Shown here: piece by piece, positions 36,889 through 46,754 of the stretch
Position numbering within the stretch: the first letter of the stretch is position 1
Layout: each line of letters opens with the position of its first letter
DNA from: Citrobacter freundii ATCC 8090 = MTCC 1658 = NBRC 12681
GTDB lineage: Bacteria > Pseudomonadota > Gammaproteobacteria > Enterobacterales > Enterobacteriaceae
Direction of reading: 5' to 3'
Assembly: GCF_011064845.1 (NCBI RefSeq)
Contig: NZ_CP049015.1
Coordinates: 1,364,001 to 1,428,000, forward strand
DNA: 64,000 bases
Program-made: the position numbers and the translations under genes
Notes under the pieces: generated by a model
What the model was told of the DNA's origin: nothing
What the model saw: the letters and a program-made list of their open reading frames with translations, nothing else
Database searches by the model: none

Positions 36889-38181
36889 ATGGCGTCTTTA
36901 AATATTAAAAATACCGCGCTTATTCTTGCTGGCATGATTGCCGGTGGGGTTATTTCTGTCGGTATTTATACTTATTATTCATCCGCAAAAGCAACGGCTG
37001 AAACCGGGCAGGCTTCGCCAAAAGAAGCCAGAAAAGTGTTGTTCTGGTACGACCCCATGTACCCAAACACGCGTTTTGATAAACCGGGTAAATCGCCATT
37101 TATGGATATGGATCTGATCCCGAAATATGCCGATGAAGAGACCGCGAACGCGTCATCACCAGGCGTGCGCATCGATCCTACACAGACCCAGAACTTGGGG
37201 CTGAAAACAGAGCCAGTGCGTCGTGGACCACTGCACTACGCGCAAACTTTCCCGGCCAACGTTAGTTATAACGAATACCAGTTTGTTATTGTCCAGGCAC
37301 GCTCAGCGGGCTTTATCGAGAAGGTTTACCCACTGACCGTGGGGGACAAAATTAAGCAAGGCGCGCCGCTGATCGACCTGACTATCCCCGATTGGGTTGA
37401 GGCGCAGAGCGAATATTTATTGCTGCGAGAAACTGGCGGCAGCGCGACGCAGGTGGAAGGAATTCTGGAGAGATTACGTCTGGCTGGAATGCCTGAAGCG
37501 GATATTCAGCGTTTAAAATCGACGCGTAAAATTCAGACCCGCTTTACCCTGAAAGCGCCTATTGATGGGGTGATCACCGCATTCGATTTGCGTACTGGTA
37601 TGAACATTTCCAAAGACAATGTGGTCGCGAAAATTCAGGGTATGGACCCGGTATGGGTCAGCGCGTCGGTCCCGGAATCTATCGCCTGGCTGATTAAAGA
37701 TGCCTCGCAATTTACCATCACCGTGCCCGCCTGGCCGGATAAGCCTTTCACCATCAGCAAATGGAGTATCTTACCCAGCGTTGATGCTACCACGCGTACG
37801 CTCCAGCTCCGTTTACAGGTCGATAATCCTGACGAGGCGCTCAAGCCCGGGATGAATGCTTACCTGCAACTGAAAACACAAAGCGAGCCAATGCTGCTGA
37901 TCCCGTCTAAAGCGCTAATTGATACGGGTACCGAGCAGCGGGTAATCACCGTTGATAACGAAGGCCGATTTGTGCCGAAACAGGTTGCGGTATTCCATGA
38001 ATCTCAAGGACTGACGGCTATCCGCTCCGGCCTGACCGAAGGCGAAAAAGTGGTTTCCAGCGGTCTGTTCCTGATTGATTCCGAAGCGAATATCTCTGGC
38101 GCACTGGACCGTATGCGCGCCCAGAACAGTAAGACGCAAGACGCAGCCGCCATGCCAGCCCAGGCTACCCATTCACACTGA
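36889..38181 (+). CDS. cusB: Membrane fusion protein CusB
   Basis: Periplasmic adaptor linking CusA to CusC and accepting metal from CusF. The ATG at 36889 (MASLNIKNTALILAG) is preferred over 36877, because the SilB-type proteins begin MASLKIK and GGAA lies 8 nt upstream; it gives 430 residues. The metal-binding methionines occur in FWYDPMYPNTRF and SPFMDMDLIPKY. The lipoyl/hairpin region and VFHESQGLTAIRSGLTEGEK close the chain. N-terminus and length look more SilB-like than E. coli CusB (407 residues). Confidence 0.94.
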   Translation: MASLNIKNTALILAGMIAGGVISVGIYTYYSSAKATAETGQASPKEARKVLFWYDPMYPNTRFDKPGKSPFMDMDLIPKYADEETANASSPGVRIDPTQTQNLGLKTEPVRRGPLHYAQTFPANVSYNEYQFVIVQARSAGFIEKVYPLTVGDKIKQGAPLIDLTIPDWVEAQSEYLLLRETGGSATQVEGILERLRLAGMPEADIQRLKSTRKIQTRFTLKAPIDGVITAFDLRTGMNISKDNVVAKIQGMDPVWVSASVPESIAWLIKDASQFTITVPAWPDKPFTISKWSILPSVDATTRTLQLRLQVDNPDEALKPGMNAYLQLKTQSEPMLLIPSKALIDTGTEQRVITVDNEGRFVPKQVAVFHESQGLTAIRSGLTEGEKVVSSGLFLIDSEANISGALDRMRAQNSKTQDAAAMPAQATHSH

Positions 38182-38192
38182 GGATATGATAA

Positions 38193-41100
38193 ATGATTGA
38201 ATGGATTATCCGCCGCTCGGTGGCAAACCGTTTTCTGGTGATGATGGGGGCGCTGTTTCTCAGTATTTGGGGAACCTGGACCATCATCAATACCCCGGTT
38301 GATGCGCTGCCCGATCTCTCTGATGTTCAGGTGATCGTCAAAACCAGCTATCCGGGTCAGGCGCCGCAAATTGTTGAAAATCAGGTGACCTACCCGCTGA
38401 CCACCACCATGCTGTCGGTACCGGGCGCGAAAACTGTGCGTGGTTTCTCGCAGTTTGGTGATTCCTACGTGTACGTCATTTTCGAAGATGGTACCGATCC
38501 TTACTGGGCGCGCTCGCGCGTACTGGAGTACCTCAACCAGGTTCAGGGAAAATTGCCGGCTGGCGTTAGCGCGGAAATGGGACCGGACGCCACGGGTGTC
38601 GGCTGGATATTTGAGTACGCGCTGGTGGATCGCAGCGGGAAACACGATCTGGCGGAATTACGTTCTCTTCAGGACTGGTTTTTAAAGTATGAGTTAAAAA
38701 CGATTCCCAACGTGGCGGAAGTCGCCTCGGTAGGCGGCGTGGTTAAACAGTATCAGGTCGTTATTGATCCGATGAAGCTGACGCAATATGGCATCAGTCT
38801 GGCGGACGTGAAATCAGCGCTGGATACGTCGAATCAGGAAGCGGGCGGCTCATCTGTTGAGATGGCTGAAGCGGAATATATGGTCCGCGCCAGTGGATAT
38901 CTGCAAACGCTCGATGATTTCAATAACATCGTCCTGAAAACAGGGGCCGACGGTGTACCTGTTTACCTGCGCGATGTGGCGCGCGTACAGATTGGGCCGG
39001 AAATGCGCCGTGGGATCGCCGAACTGAATGGCGAAGGCGAAGTGGCGGGCGGGGTGGTTATTCTGCGGTCCGGTAAAAATGCGCGTGAGGTGATCTCCGC
39101 GGTTAAAGCCAAGCTCGATACGCTGAAAAGTAGCCTGCCGGAAGGCGTAGAAATAGTTACAACATACGATCGCAGTCAGCTCATTGACCGCGCCATTGAT
39201 AACCTGAGCTACAAGCTGCTGGAAGAGTTTATCGTTGTTGCGCTGGTGTGTGCATTGTTCCTGTGGCATCTGCGTTCTGCGCTGGTGGCGATTATTTCCC
39301 TGCCGCTGGGGCTGTGTATCGCGTTCATCGTGATGCATTTCCAGGGGCTGAACGCCAATATCATGTCGCTGGGGGGCATTGCCATTGCCGTCGGGGCGAT
39401 GGTCGATGCCGCCATCGTGATGATTGAAAACGCCCATAAGCGGCTGGAAGAGTGGGGGCATCAGCATCCGCATGAAAAGCTGGATAACGCAACGCGCTGG
39501 AAGGTCATTACTGACGCCTCGGTAGAAGTCGGCCCGGCATTGTTCATCAGCCTGCTGATTATCACATTGTCGTTTATCCCTATTTTCACGCTTGAGGGGC
39601 AAGAGGGGCGACTGTTCGGGCCGCTGGCGTTCACCAAAACGTATGCCATGGCAGGTGCGGCGTTTCTGGCCATCGTGGTTATTCCAATCCTGATGGGATT
39701 CTGGATCCGCGGAAAAATACCTGCAGAAAGCAGCAACCCGCTTAACCGTTTCCTGATCCGTATTTACCATCCGCTATTGCTGAAGGTATTGCACTGGCCC
39801 AAGACCACCATTCTGGTGGCGGTGCTTTCAATACTGACGGTTATCTACCCGCTGAATAAAGTCGGTGGTGAATTCCTACCGCAGATTAACGAAGGTGACC
39901 TGCTGTATATGCCTTCGACATTGCCGGGGATCTCAGCGGCACAGGCAGCGGACATGCTGCAAAAAACCGACAAGCTGATCATGACCGTTCCGGAAGTGGC
40001 GCGCGTGTTTGGTAAAACCGGTAAGGCAGAAACCGCAACAGACTCTGCACCGCTGGAAATGGTTGAAACGACGATCCAACTGAAGCCGCAGGACCAGTGG
40101 CGTCCGGGGATGACGATGGACAAAATCATTGCCGAGCTCGATAAAACCGTACGCTTGCCGGGACTGGCGAATCTGTGGGTTCCGCCGATTCGTAACCGTA
40201 TCGACATGCTCTCTACGGGGATCAAAAGCCCAATTGGCATTAAGGTGTCAGGTAACGTTCTGGCAGATATCGACGCCACGGCGGAGCAAATTGAAGAGGT
40301 GGCCAGAACCGTGCCGGGCGTCTCTTCGGCGCTGGCTGAGCGCCTGGTCGGGGGGCGCTATATCAATGTGGATATTAATCGGGAGAAAGCGGCCCGGTAC
40401 GGAATGACCGTCGGCGCGGTGCAACTGTTTGTCACCTCTGCGGTCGGAGGCGCAATGGTCGGCGAAACGGTGGAAGGGATTGCACGTTATCCGATTAACC
40501 TTCGCTATGCGCAGAGCTATCGTGATAGCCCGGAAGCGCTGCGTAATCTGCCCATTCTGACGCCCATGAAACAGCAAATCACGCTGGCGGATGTCGCCGA
40601 CGTGACGGTGGTTTCGGGGCCTTCGATGCTGAAAACCGAAGATGCGCGACCAACCAGCTGGATTTACATCGACGCCCGCGATCGTGACATGGTCTCAGTG
40701 GTGAACGATCTGAAAAAAGCGATCGCTGAAAACGTACAGTTAAAGCCGGGGACCAGCGTGGCGTTTTCCGGGCAGTTCGAGCTGCTTGAGCGCGCCAGTC
40801 ATAAGCTCAAACTGATGGTGCCGATGACGCTGATGATAATCTTCGTTCTGCTTTATCTGGCCTTCCGTCGCTTTGGTGAAGCGCTGCTGATTATCACCAG
40901 TGTGCCTTTTGCGCTGGTGGGCGGCATCTGGTTCCTTTACTGGATGGGGTTCCATATGTCGGTTGCAACCGGAACCGGATTTATCGCCCTGGCAGGTGTT
41001 GCTGCGGAGTTTGGCGTGGTGATGCTGATGTACTTGCGCCACGCTATTGAAGCCGAACCTGCGTTGGAAAATCCGCAAACCTTTACGGCGGATAAGCTGG

Positions 41101-41336
41101 ATGAAGCGTTATATCACGGTGCTGTGCTGCGCGTGCGCCCGAAAGCGATGACCGTGGCGGTGATTATTGCAGGTCTGTTACCTATATTGTGGGGGACGGG
41201 AGCTGGCTCAGAAGTCATGAGCCGCATAGCCGCGCCGATGATTGGCGGCATGATCACCGCACCATTGCTCTCTCTGTTCATTATTCCGGCCGCTTATAAG
41301 CTGATGTGGCTGCACAGGCATCGCCACCAAAAGTAA
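38193..41336 (+). CDS. cusA: Cu(I)/Ag(I) efflux RND pump CusA
   Basis: Heavy-metal RND transporter, 1047 residues, forming the inner membrane pump of CusCBA and driven by proton flow. The three-methionine export site is intact: M573 (LLYMPST), M623 (LEMVETT) and M672 (NRIDMLS). Proton-relay region [20 protein letters not shown] is in transmembrane helix 4, and [20 protein letters not shown] in helix 10. Twelve transmembrane segments. Starts 11 nt after cusB. Confidence 0.97.
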   Translation: MIEWIIRRSVANRFLVMMGALFLSIWGTWTIINTPVDALPDLSDVQVIVKTSYPGQAPQIVENQVTYPLTTTMLSVPGAKTVRGFSQFGDSYVYVIFEDGTDPYWARSRVLEYLNQVQGKLPAGVSAEMGPDATGVGWIFEYALVDRSGKHDLAELRSLQDWFLKYELKTIPNVAEVASVGGVVKQYQVVIDPMKLTQYGISLADVKSALDTSNQEAGGSSVEMAEAEYMVRASGYLQTLDDFNNIVLKTGADGVPVYLRDVARVQIGPEMRRGIAELNGEGEVAGGVVILRSGKNAREVISAVKAKLDTLKSSLPEGVEIVTTYDRSQLIDRAIDNLSYKLLEEFIVVALVCALFLWHLRSALVAIISLPLGLCIAFIVMHFQGLNANIMSLGGIAIAVGAMVDAAIVMIENAHKRLEEWGHQHPHEKLDNATRWKVITDASVEVGPALFISLLIITLSFIPIFTLEGQEGRLFGPLAFTKTYAMAGAAFLAIVVIPILMGFWIRGKIPAESSNPLNRFLIRIYHPLLLKVLHWPKTTILVAVLSILTVIYPLNKVGGEFLPQINEGDLLYMPSTLPGISAAQAADMLQKTDKLIMTVPEVARVFGKTGKAETATDSAPLEMVETTIQLKPQDQWRPGMTMDKIIAELDKTVRLPGLANLWVPPIRNRIDMLSTGIKSPIGIKVSGNVLADIDATAEQIEEVARTVPGVSSALAERLVGGRYINVDINREKAARYGMTVGAVQLFVTSAVGGAMVGETVEGIARYPINLRYAQSYRDSPEALRNLPILTPMKQQITLADVADVTVVSGPSMLKTEDARPTSWIYIDARDRDMVSVVNDLKKAIAENVQLKPGTSVAFSGQFELLERASHKLKLMVPMTLMIIFVLLYLAFRRFGEALLIITSVPFALVGGIWFLYWMGFHMSVATGTGFIALAGVAAEFGVVMLMYLRHAIEAEPALENPQTFTADKLDEALYHGAVLRVRPKAMTVAVIIAGLLPILWGTGAGSEVMSRIAAPMIGGMITAPLLSLFIIPAAYKLMWLHRHRHQK

Positions 41337-41350
41337 TGCCCTGAAGCGCT

Positions 41351-41382
41351 CGTCTGCCTCGGTTTTACTGCCGAAGCAGGCG
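41351..41382. terminator. Hairpin between convergent cusA and rclR
   Basis: CGTCTGCCTCGG (41351-41362) can pair with CCGAAGCAGGCG (41371-41382) with one mismatch and one G-U around an 8-nt loop. It lies in the 51-bp gap between convergent genes and probably ends both transcripts, although T-runs are weak. Confidence 0.5.
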
Positions 41383-41387
41383 TTGCG

Positions 41388-42242
41388 TTATACCGTCAAC
41401 GCTTTCACGCGTTTGCGGTACTCGCCCGGCGTGCAGCCAAATTCCCGTAAAAAGACTTTATGAAACGACGATTCGCTGGCGTAACCCACCGACTCGGCAA
41501 TAACGATTAACGGCTGTGTACCGCGCGATAGCATCTGGGCGGCGAACTGCAGGCGCAGCGCGGTTAACACCGCCAGCGGCGTGGAGTTTGATACTTCACG
41601 GAATAGCTGTGCGAAGCTGGCCCGCGACATATGTGCACGTTTTGCCAGTTCTTCGACGGTCCAGGCAAAAGCCGGTGACTCCAGCATCATGAATACAACG
41701 GCTCCAAGCCTGGGGTGCAGCAGTAAATTCAGCACATTTTTAGCGGGTGTCGACTGGGCGAGCCACTCGCGAACGGTTAACGCGAACAGCGTAGCGCATT
41801 GCTGGCTGCAAACGATGCTGGAGCCAGGCAGGTCGTTGATGTATTCCTCCTGCATTAGCGTAATCATGGCCTTCAGCCAATGGCTGACGGGGCTGTTCTC
41901 CTCAGGCGCCAGTAATAATACTTCCGGAAGCGCGGTTAAAAAATAGCGTGAAGATGCCTGTAATCGCAGGCTCCCGCAGACAATATGCGTTTGTTCTTCC
42001 CCTGTCTGGCACAGACGATGCGCGGAGTTTTGCGGCAGAATGACTATTGTTCCAGGGCGTAATGTGGAAGATGTTCCGTCAGGCATATCCAGTTGAGCGA
42101 ATCCCTGGGTTACCGTATGCCAGCGAATAACGGACAGTTCACCCGCCGCATGCGGTAGTTGCCAGTCCCTGCTCAACAGGCAGTTTTGATCAATCGAGCC
42201 CTGCGGGTCGTTAAGCATAAGTAATCGGCTAAGTGCGTCCAT
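41388..42242 (-). CDS. rclR: Reactive chlorine-sensing regulator RclR
   Basis: AraC-family activator of rclABC that senses hypochlorous acid by cysteine oxidation. The ATG at 42242 (MDALSRLLMLNDPQG) gives 284 residues as in E. coli. Both sensor cysteines are conserved, C21 (DQNCLLS) and C89 (HIVCGSL). The C-terminal AraC DNA-binding domain has ELAKRAHMSRASFAQLFREV and IAESVGYASESSFHKVFL. Divergent from rclA with a 236-bp gap. Confidence 0.94.
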   Translation of the reverse strand: MDALSRLLMLNDPQGSIDQNCLLSRDWQLPHAAGELSVIRWHTVTQGFAQLDMPDGTSSTLRPGTIVILPQNSAHRLCQTGEEQTHIVCGSLRLQASSRYFLTALPEVLLLAPEENSPVSHWLKAMITLMQEEYINDLPGSSIVCSQQCATLFALTVREWLAQSTPAKNVLNLLLHPRLGAVVFMMLESPAFAWTVEELAKRAHMSRASFAQLFREVSNSTPLAVLTALRLQFAAQMLSRGTQPLIVIAESVGYASESSFHKVFLREFGCTPGEYRKRVKALTV

Positions 42243-42411
42243 GAAGACTCCTGGGCAGTTTTTGCTAATGCTAATTGAGATGAAAACAATGCTATTACAC
42301 ATAATTTTATTAATAATTTTATGGTATTAGTTTAATTACTCAATAAGTTGAGTGGAAGGGGAAGAGTGGTTTTTTAGACGATCTGACAGTAATTGGCGCG
42401 TTATGGATACA

Positions 42412-42457
42412 TTGTTCGTGCATCGCTAAACCTATAATTCAGTTCAACAAACGAACA
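42412..42457 (+). promoter_or_regulatory. rclA promoter with candidate RclR site
   Basis: TATAAT (42433-42438) with a -35-like TTGTTC (42412-42417). An inverted repeat TGTTCGT (42413-42419) / ACGAACA (42451-42457) brackets the -10, and GTTC-N7-GAAC lies at 42442-42456. Position and symmetry suit a regulator site, RclR being the obvious candidate. Confidence 0.5.
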
Positions 42458-42478
42458 GTGACATGGCGGAGAGACAGC

Positions 42479-43804
42479 ATGAATCAGTATCAGGCGATTG
42501 TTATCGGATTTGGTAAAGCGGGTAAAACGCTGGCGGCAACACTGGCCAAAACGGGTTGGCGGGTAGCGATTATTGAACAGTCAAACACCATGTATGGTGG
42601 GACATGCATCAATATCGGCTGCATTCCCACCAAAACCCTGGTACACGATGCTGAACTTCAGCATGACTTTGCCGCAGCGATGCAGCGCAAGACCTCCGTT
42701 GTCAGTTTTCTGCGCGATAAAAACTTCCACAATCTTGCCGATCTGGAAAACGTGGATGTGATTGAAGGTCGTGCTGAATTCATTGATAACCATACAGTGC
42801 GGGTCGTACAGCCAACAGGTGAGGTTGAACTGAGCGGCGAGAAAATCTTTATTAATACTGGCGCCCAGTCAACGATTCCGAACGTTGAGGGATTAACCAC
42901 GACGCCTGGCGTATTTGACAGCACCGGGTTGTTGAATTTGACGCAACGTCCCGAGCGTCTGGGCATTTTGGGCGGTGGGTATATCGGCGTTGAATTCGCA
43001 TCGATGTTTGCCAACTTTGGTAGCAAAGTCACTATTTATGAAGCAGCTCCGCAGTTTTTGCCTCGTGAAGACCGGGATATTGCTGACACTATCGCCAACA
43101 TTTTACGCGACCAGGGCGTTGAGCTGATCCTCAATGCCAACGTGCAATCGGTCTCCTCTCACGATAGTGCAGTACAGTTGCACATGCCGGAAGGTACCCA
43201 GACGGTGGATGTGCTGCTGGTGGCATCGGGTCGCAAACCGGCGACTGAAAATCTGCAGCTGCAGAATGCGGGTGTAGATGTAAATGACCGTGGTGCCATT
43301 ATTGTAAATAAATATCTACGTACCTCGGCAGATAACATATGGGCAATGGGCGATGTCACTGGTGGATTACAGTTTACCTATATCTCGCTGGATGACTTCC
43401 GTATTGTGCGCGACAACCTGCTAGGCGAGGGGGTACGTAACACGGGTGATCGTCAAAATGTACCATATTCCGTCTTTATGACGCCGCCGCTTTCCCGCGT
43501 CGGAATGACTGAAGAACAGGCTCGTGCCAGCGGTGCGGCGGTGCAGATCGTGACGTTGCCGGTAGCGGCTATCCCGCGTGCGCGGGTGATGAATGATACC
43601 CGTGGCGTACTTAAAGCGGTGGTGGATAGCGAAACGAAACAAATATTAGGTGTGTCGCTGCTGTGCGTGGATTCTCATGAAATGATTAATATCATCAAGA
43701 CGGTTATGGATGCGGGGTTACCTTATACCACATTGCGTGACCAAATATTTACCCATCCAAGCATGAGCGAATCACTAAACGATCTCTTTTCGCTCATTAA
43801 ATAA
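42479..43804 (+). CDS. rclA: Flavin disulfide reductase family protein RclA
   Basis: Pyridine nucleotide-disulfide oxidoreductase fold, 441 residues from the ATG at 42479. RclA protects against HOCl and has been shown in E. coli to be a Cu(II) reductase. FAD-binding GFGKAGKTLA near residue 11, redox pair C43/C48 in GGTCINIGCIPTKT, NAD(P)H-binding GILGGGYIGVEFASM near 165, and the FAD segment IWAMGDVTGGLQFTY near 290. An intrinsic terminator follows before rclB. Confidence 0.95.
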   Translation: MNQYQAIVIGFGKAGKTLAATLAKTGWRVAIIEQSNTMYGGTCINIGCIPTKTLVHDAELQHDFAAAMQRKTSVVSFLRDKNFHNLADLENVDVIEGRAEFIDNHTVRVVQPTGEVELSGEKIFINTGAQSTIPNVEGLTTTPGVFDSTGLLNLTQRPERLGILGGGYIGVEFASMFANFGSKVTIYEAAPQFLPREDRDIADTIANILRDQGVELILNANVQSVSSHDSAVQLHMPEGTQTVDVLLVASGRKPATENLQLQNAGVDVNDRGAIIVNKYLRTSADNIWAMGDVTGGLQFTYISLDDFRIVRDNLLGEGVRNTGDRQNVPYSVFMTPPLSRVGMTEEQARASGAAVQIVTLPVAAIPRARVMNDTRGVLKAVVDSETKQILGVSLLCVDSHEMINIIKTVMDAGLPYTTLRDQIFTHPSMSESLNDLFSLIK

Positions 43805-43826
43805 TAATAGCGTAGTCTACATATTT

Positions 43827-43850
43827 GCCCCACCCGTGTGGGGCTTTTTT
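43827..43850 (+). terminator. Intrinsic terminator after rclA
   Basis: GCCCCAC-CCGT-GTGGGGC (43827-43844) followed by six T residues. It separates rclA from rclBC, implying attenuation or a second promoter for rclBC. Confidence 0.88.
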
Positions 43851-43968
43851 ATTTGTTTTTATATTTCCTGATACTAATTGACAGTTATTTTGGCGTTACG
43901 GATGAAATAAAATAAAGTGACATGTTTTATTATATTTCCACTGAAATAACTTGTTAATGGGAATAGAA

Positions 43969-44205
43969 ATGAACATGTTTAAAACTACGTTACTAATGAC
44001 TGCATTACTGACTGCTCCGGTGACATTTTCCGTGTTAGCGCAAACCGAGGTTGCCCACGTGAGCGTATCGACTGTGTCTGGCACTCCTTCCGTGGTGGAA
44101 GATGCCATTGCGAAACTGGCACAGGAAAAGAAAGCGACTTCCTGGAAAATTACCTCAATGCGCATTGATAGCAGCACTCACGCAACGGCAATTTTGTACA
44201 AGTGA
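43969..44205 (+). CDS. rclB: Small periplasmic protein RclB
   Basis: 78 residues from the ATG at 43969 (MNMFKTTLLMTALLTAP), preceded by GGGA; the length equals the E. coli protein. Signal peptide ending near VLAQT, then a DUF1471-like (YhcN/BhsA) beta-alpha-beta domain with SVSTVSGTPSVVEDAIAKLA and SSTHATAILYK. DUF1471-type proteins are associated with stress in enterobacteria. Its stop is 11 nt before rclC. Confidence 0.9.
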   Translation: MNMFKTTLLMTALLTAPVTFSVLAQTEVAHVSVSTVSGTPSVVEDAIAKLAQEKKATSWKITSMRIDSSTHATAILYK

Positions 44206-44216
44206 GGAGAGCCGGA

Positions 44217-44777
44217 ATGGAAAAATATCTTCGTATATTGGGCAAAGGTGATAGGGTTGGATTAACCTTGATTCGCCTGAGTATCGCGATTGTTTTTATC
44301 TGGATTGGGTTATTAAAATTTGTACCTTACGAAGCCGACAGCATTACGCCGTTTGTCGCCAATAGTCCGGTAATGTCATTTTTTTATGAGCATCCAGAAG
44401 AATACAAACAACATTTAACCCACGAAGGTGAATTCAAACCGCAGGCTCGTGAATGGCAGACGGCGAATAACACGTATACGTTCTCAAATGGCCTGGGCGT
44501 AGTCGAAGTTCTTATCGCTTTGCTGGTGCTGGCTAATCCTGTTAGCCGTTGGCTGGGATTAATTGGCGGCGTTCTGGCATTTGCCACACCAATTGTAACT
44601 TTATCATTTTTAATAACCACACCAGAAGCATGGGTGATGCCGCTGGGTGATTTACACCACGGATTTCCGTACTTGTCAGGTGCTGGACGGTTGGTGTTAA
44701 AAGATACGTTAATGTTGGCGGGAGCGGTGATGATCATCGCGGATTCTTCCCGATCAATTATTAAGCAAAAGTATTGA
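44217..44777 (+). CDS. rclC: Inner membrane protein RclC
   Basis: 186-residue DUF417/DoxX-like membrane protein with about four transmembrane segments: VGLTLIRLSIAIVFIWIGLL, VVEVLIALLVLANPVS, LAFATPIVTLSFLI and LKDTLMLAGAVMIIA. The conserved family segment KFVPYEADSITPFVANSP follows the first helix. The ATG at 44217 follows GAGGAG. Contributes to HOCl resistance in E. coli, mechanism unknown. Last gene of rclABC, ended by a strong terminator. Confidence 0.94.
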   Translation: MEKYLRILGKGDRVGLTLIRLSIAIVFIWIGLLKFVPYEADSITPFVANSPVMSFFYEHPEEYKQHLTHEGEFKPQAREWQTANNTYTFSNGLGVVEVLIALLVLANPVSRWLGLIGGVLAFATPIVTLSFLITTPEAWVMPLGDLHHGFPYLSGAGRLVLKDTLMLAGAVMIIADSSRSIIKQKY

Positions 44778-44837
44778 ATTTTTAACGTTGTACCCTCTGC
44801 AAGACAGTAAGCCACTATAGTTCGATTCGGTAATTAC

Positions 44838-44865
44838 CGGGCCAGCAGGACGCTGGCCTTTTTTT
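44838..44865 (+). terminator. Intrinsic terminator after rclC
   Basis: GGCCAGC-AGGAC-GCTGGCC (44840-44858) followed by seven T residues, 60 nt after the rclC stop. Confidence 0.92.
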
Positions 44866-45355
44866 CTGCCCTAAGGGAAATTTATGTTATACATGAAATA
44901 CAATGATTCGCTTTGCCACAATAACCAGTCGGACTTATATTACTGATTAATAATATAGTTACGTAAGCATCTTCTTTCTTCTTTCGATAGCGCACCAGTT
45001 CGCATATTGCGTAGTTCCTCCATCAAAATCCATTCATTTTTCTCTGTTTTTTTCTGTGCAATTCTTGCTATTTGTTATCTCAAAATGACACTTTAAAAAA
45101 AATTGTTATGCACTTTTGTTATAATTAATCAACACGTTCGCATGGTTTTAGGCATGACTTCAGCTAGAATTAACTTTGATTAAATGTTTTTACGTATCAA
45201 TAAATGGCTAAAGATAGTTAAAAACTTAATTTTTAACCAACTGTTCGACATGGAATCCACTATGGTAATTAAGCACCAGGGGTGGATGCTGATCTCGCGT
45301 TTTGTGAGTAACCAAACGCGAGACATATCTTAAATATGGAAATAAGGGTTTTAGA
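44866..45355. other. Upstream region of the PilZ gene
   Basis: 490 bp, AT-rich, no gene. A TATAAT sequence at 45120-45125 is a possible -10. The last 65 bp include a perfect 10-bp hairpin (45293-45323) that would lie in the 5' leader of the PilZ-LuxR-EAL transcript. Confidence 0.5.
45293..45323 (+). promoter_or_regulatory. Leader hairpin before the PilZ gene
   Basis: TCTCGCGTTT (45293-45302) and AAACGCGAGA (45314-45323), perfect 10-bp arms with an 11-nt loop, ending 32 nt before the start codon and without a T-run. It could be an operator or an RNA leader element controlling the c-di-GMP module. Confidence 0.55.
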
Positions 45356-46051
45356 ATGAGCTTTGGATTAGCAAAGGAAGATAAGTTTGAAATCATAGCT
45401 ACCCTTCGTGAAGAGCTGCACAAGAAAACGAAACTGGAAGTGTTATGTGAAAACAGTAGCGTTATCACGCAGTTAGAGAAGGTTGATTTCGAGCGGTTTG
45501 TTATCTCCTGGCACGAAGACATTGCTCCTGAAAAGGTCCAATACTTTATCCTGCACAGCGAAAGCGGGATTGTGAAATTTAGTGCCAGATTCGAGCAAAC
45601 CCCATCAGCAGGTGCAGAAGTAGGATTATCCTACCTCATACCGGATTTGATTTTCTTTGCCCAGCAGAGACAAAATCAGCGTTTTTCCTTCATGAAGGGG
45701 TATGACTTTTTCTGTTTTGGTCGTTACAAAAATGGAGAAAACTACTCTTTCAAGATTAAAAATATCTCGCAGGGTGGTTGTGCGTTAATCGTTAAAGATG
45801 TAAACGCCCGTTTTCTTTATAAAGATGCGGTGATTAAAAATGCATCTCTGGATTTCGATACATTTGGCAGTTTACAACTGGACTTAAAAGTGATCGATGT
45901 CGTCCTGATCAATGAGTTTGATGAGGATAACCAGTTGTATTCCTGTCATCAGATCTCGTGTGAGTTTGATTTTAAAAATCGTCGTGAAGAAACTGAAGTC
46001 GAGAAAATTATTATTAAATTTTTAATGAGTAACAAGATTAGAAGCTTATAA
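45356..46051 (+). CDS. YcgR-like PilZ-domain c-di-GMP receptor
   Basis: 231-residue cytoplasmic protein. The C-terminal PilZ domain (about residues 100-225) has the c-di-GMP-binding RxxxR motif as RQNQR in FAQQRQNQRFSF near residue 105 and the (D/N)xSxxG motif as NISQGG near residue 138. The N-terminal half (about 1-95) resembles the PilZ-N/YcgR-type flagellar brake domain arrangement. Start ATG at 45356 follows AAGGG. It leads a + strand series with a LuxR-type gene 6-15 nt downstream and an EAL gene. No flagellar genes are nearby, so the effector target is probably something else, perhaps the autotransporter or its regulators. Confidence 0.85.
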   Translation: MSFGLAKEDKFEIIATLREELHKKTKLEVLCENSSVITQLEKVDFERFVISWHEDIAPEKVQYFILHSESGIVKFSARFEQTPSAGAEVGLSYLIPDLIFFAQQRQNQRFSFMKGYDFFCFGRYKNGENYSFKIKNISQGGCALIVKDVNARFLYKDAVIKNASLDFDTFGSLQLDLKVIDVVLINEFDEDNQLYSCHQISCEFDFKNRREETEVEKIIIKFLMSNKIRSL

Positions 46052-46066
46052 GGAACGGTGAACAGG

Positions 46067-46654
46067 ATGTTGATGTGTGGCAGTGATAATTTTGTGGGCA
46101 ATGGTATGTTTGCCTACCTCACCAGCAAACATGTACCGATACAAACATTCCAGTTTGAGGATATGTTGCATCAGTCATCATTATGCCAGCATCAAACCAT
46201 GGTTTTTAATATCATCGATAATGAACATGCGTGTTCGGACATTGTTCAGTTTTTGAATAAAAACCGATTCAAATTTTATAATAACGTCGTGGTGATTGTT
46301 GCTGATAGTTTGGTGGCGAAATTATGCGTAGAGTTATTATATGTCGAAAAAATAATAGTTTTGACTGAAAAATCTTCATTGCGTGATTTTGGTCAATTGG
46401 CGACATTATCAGTCGGGAAATGGAACCCCCGACTGTATCGTTCGCAGAAAAGATTAACCGAAAGAGAGCAGCAGATCCTGAACTTACTGGTAAGTGGTTA
46501 TACAGCCAAAGAAATTTCTGAGTTAGTTAGCCTGAACTATAAAACGATTCAGGCACATAAGATGAGAGTCGTCGCCAAGCTTGGCCTGACCAATACCTCT
46601 GATTTAAATAAGTTAATTGTCAGATTTACCCATCGTATGTCTTTTTTACCCTAA
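46067..46654 (+). CDS. LuxR-type transcriptional regulator (left)
   Basis: About 195 residues with a C-terminal LuxR/NarL helix-turn-helix (LTEREQQILNLLVSGYTAKE, then NYKTIQAHKMRVVAKLGL). The N-terminal 125 residues look like a degenerate receiver (MCGSDNFVGNGMFAYLTSK) without a recognisable phosphoacceptor triad, as in RcsA, BglJ or FimW-type auxiliary regulators. The start is ambiguous: GTG at 46058, ATG at 46067 or ATG at 46073 all have partial ribosome-binding sites. Immediately follows the PilZ gene and is probably cotranscribed with it. Target unknown; the facing autotransporter is the natural candidate. Confidence 0.8.
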   Translation: MLMCGSDNFVGNGMFAYLTSKHVPIQTFQFEDMLHQSSLCQHQTMVFNIIDNEHACSDIVQFLNKNRFKFYNNVVVIVADSLVAKLCVELLYVEKIIVLTEKSSLRDFGQLATLSVGKWNPRLYRSQKRLTEREQQILNLLVSGYTAKEISELVSLNYKTIQAHKMRVVAKLGLTNTSDLNKLIVRFTHRMSFLP

Positions 46655-46754
46655 CCTGACCATTCTTTTCTGATGTAATACACCTAATAGTAGATACAAT
46701 TCGGGAGTGATTTTGACTGGTTTTTAATGTTATGATTTGTAGAGGGAGAGGGGA

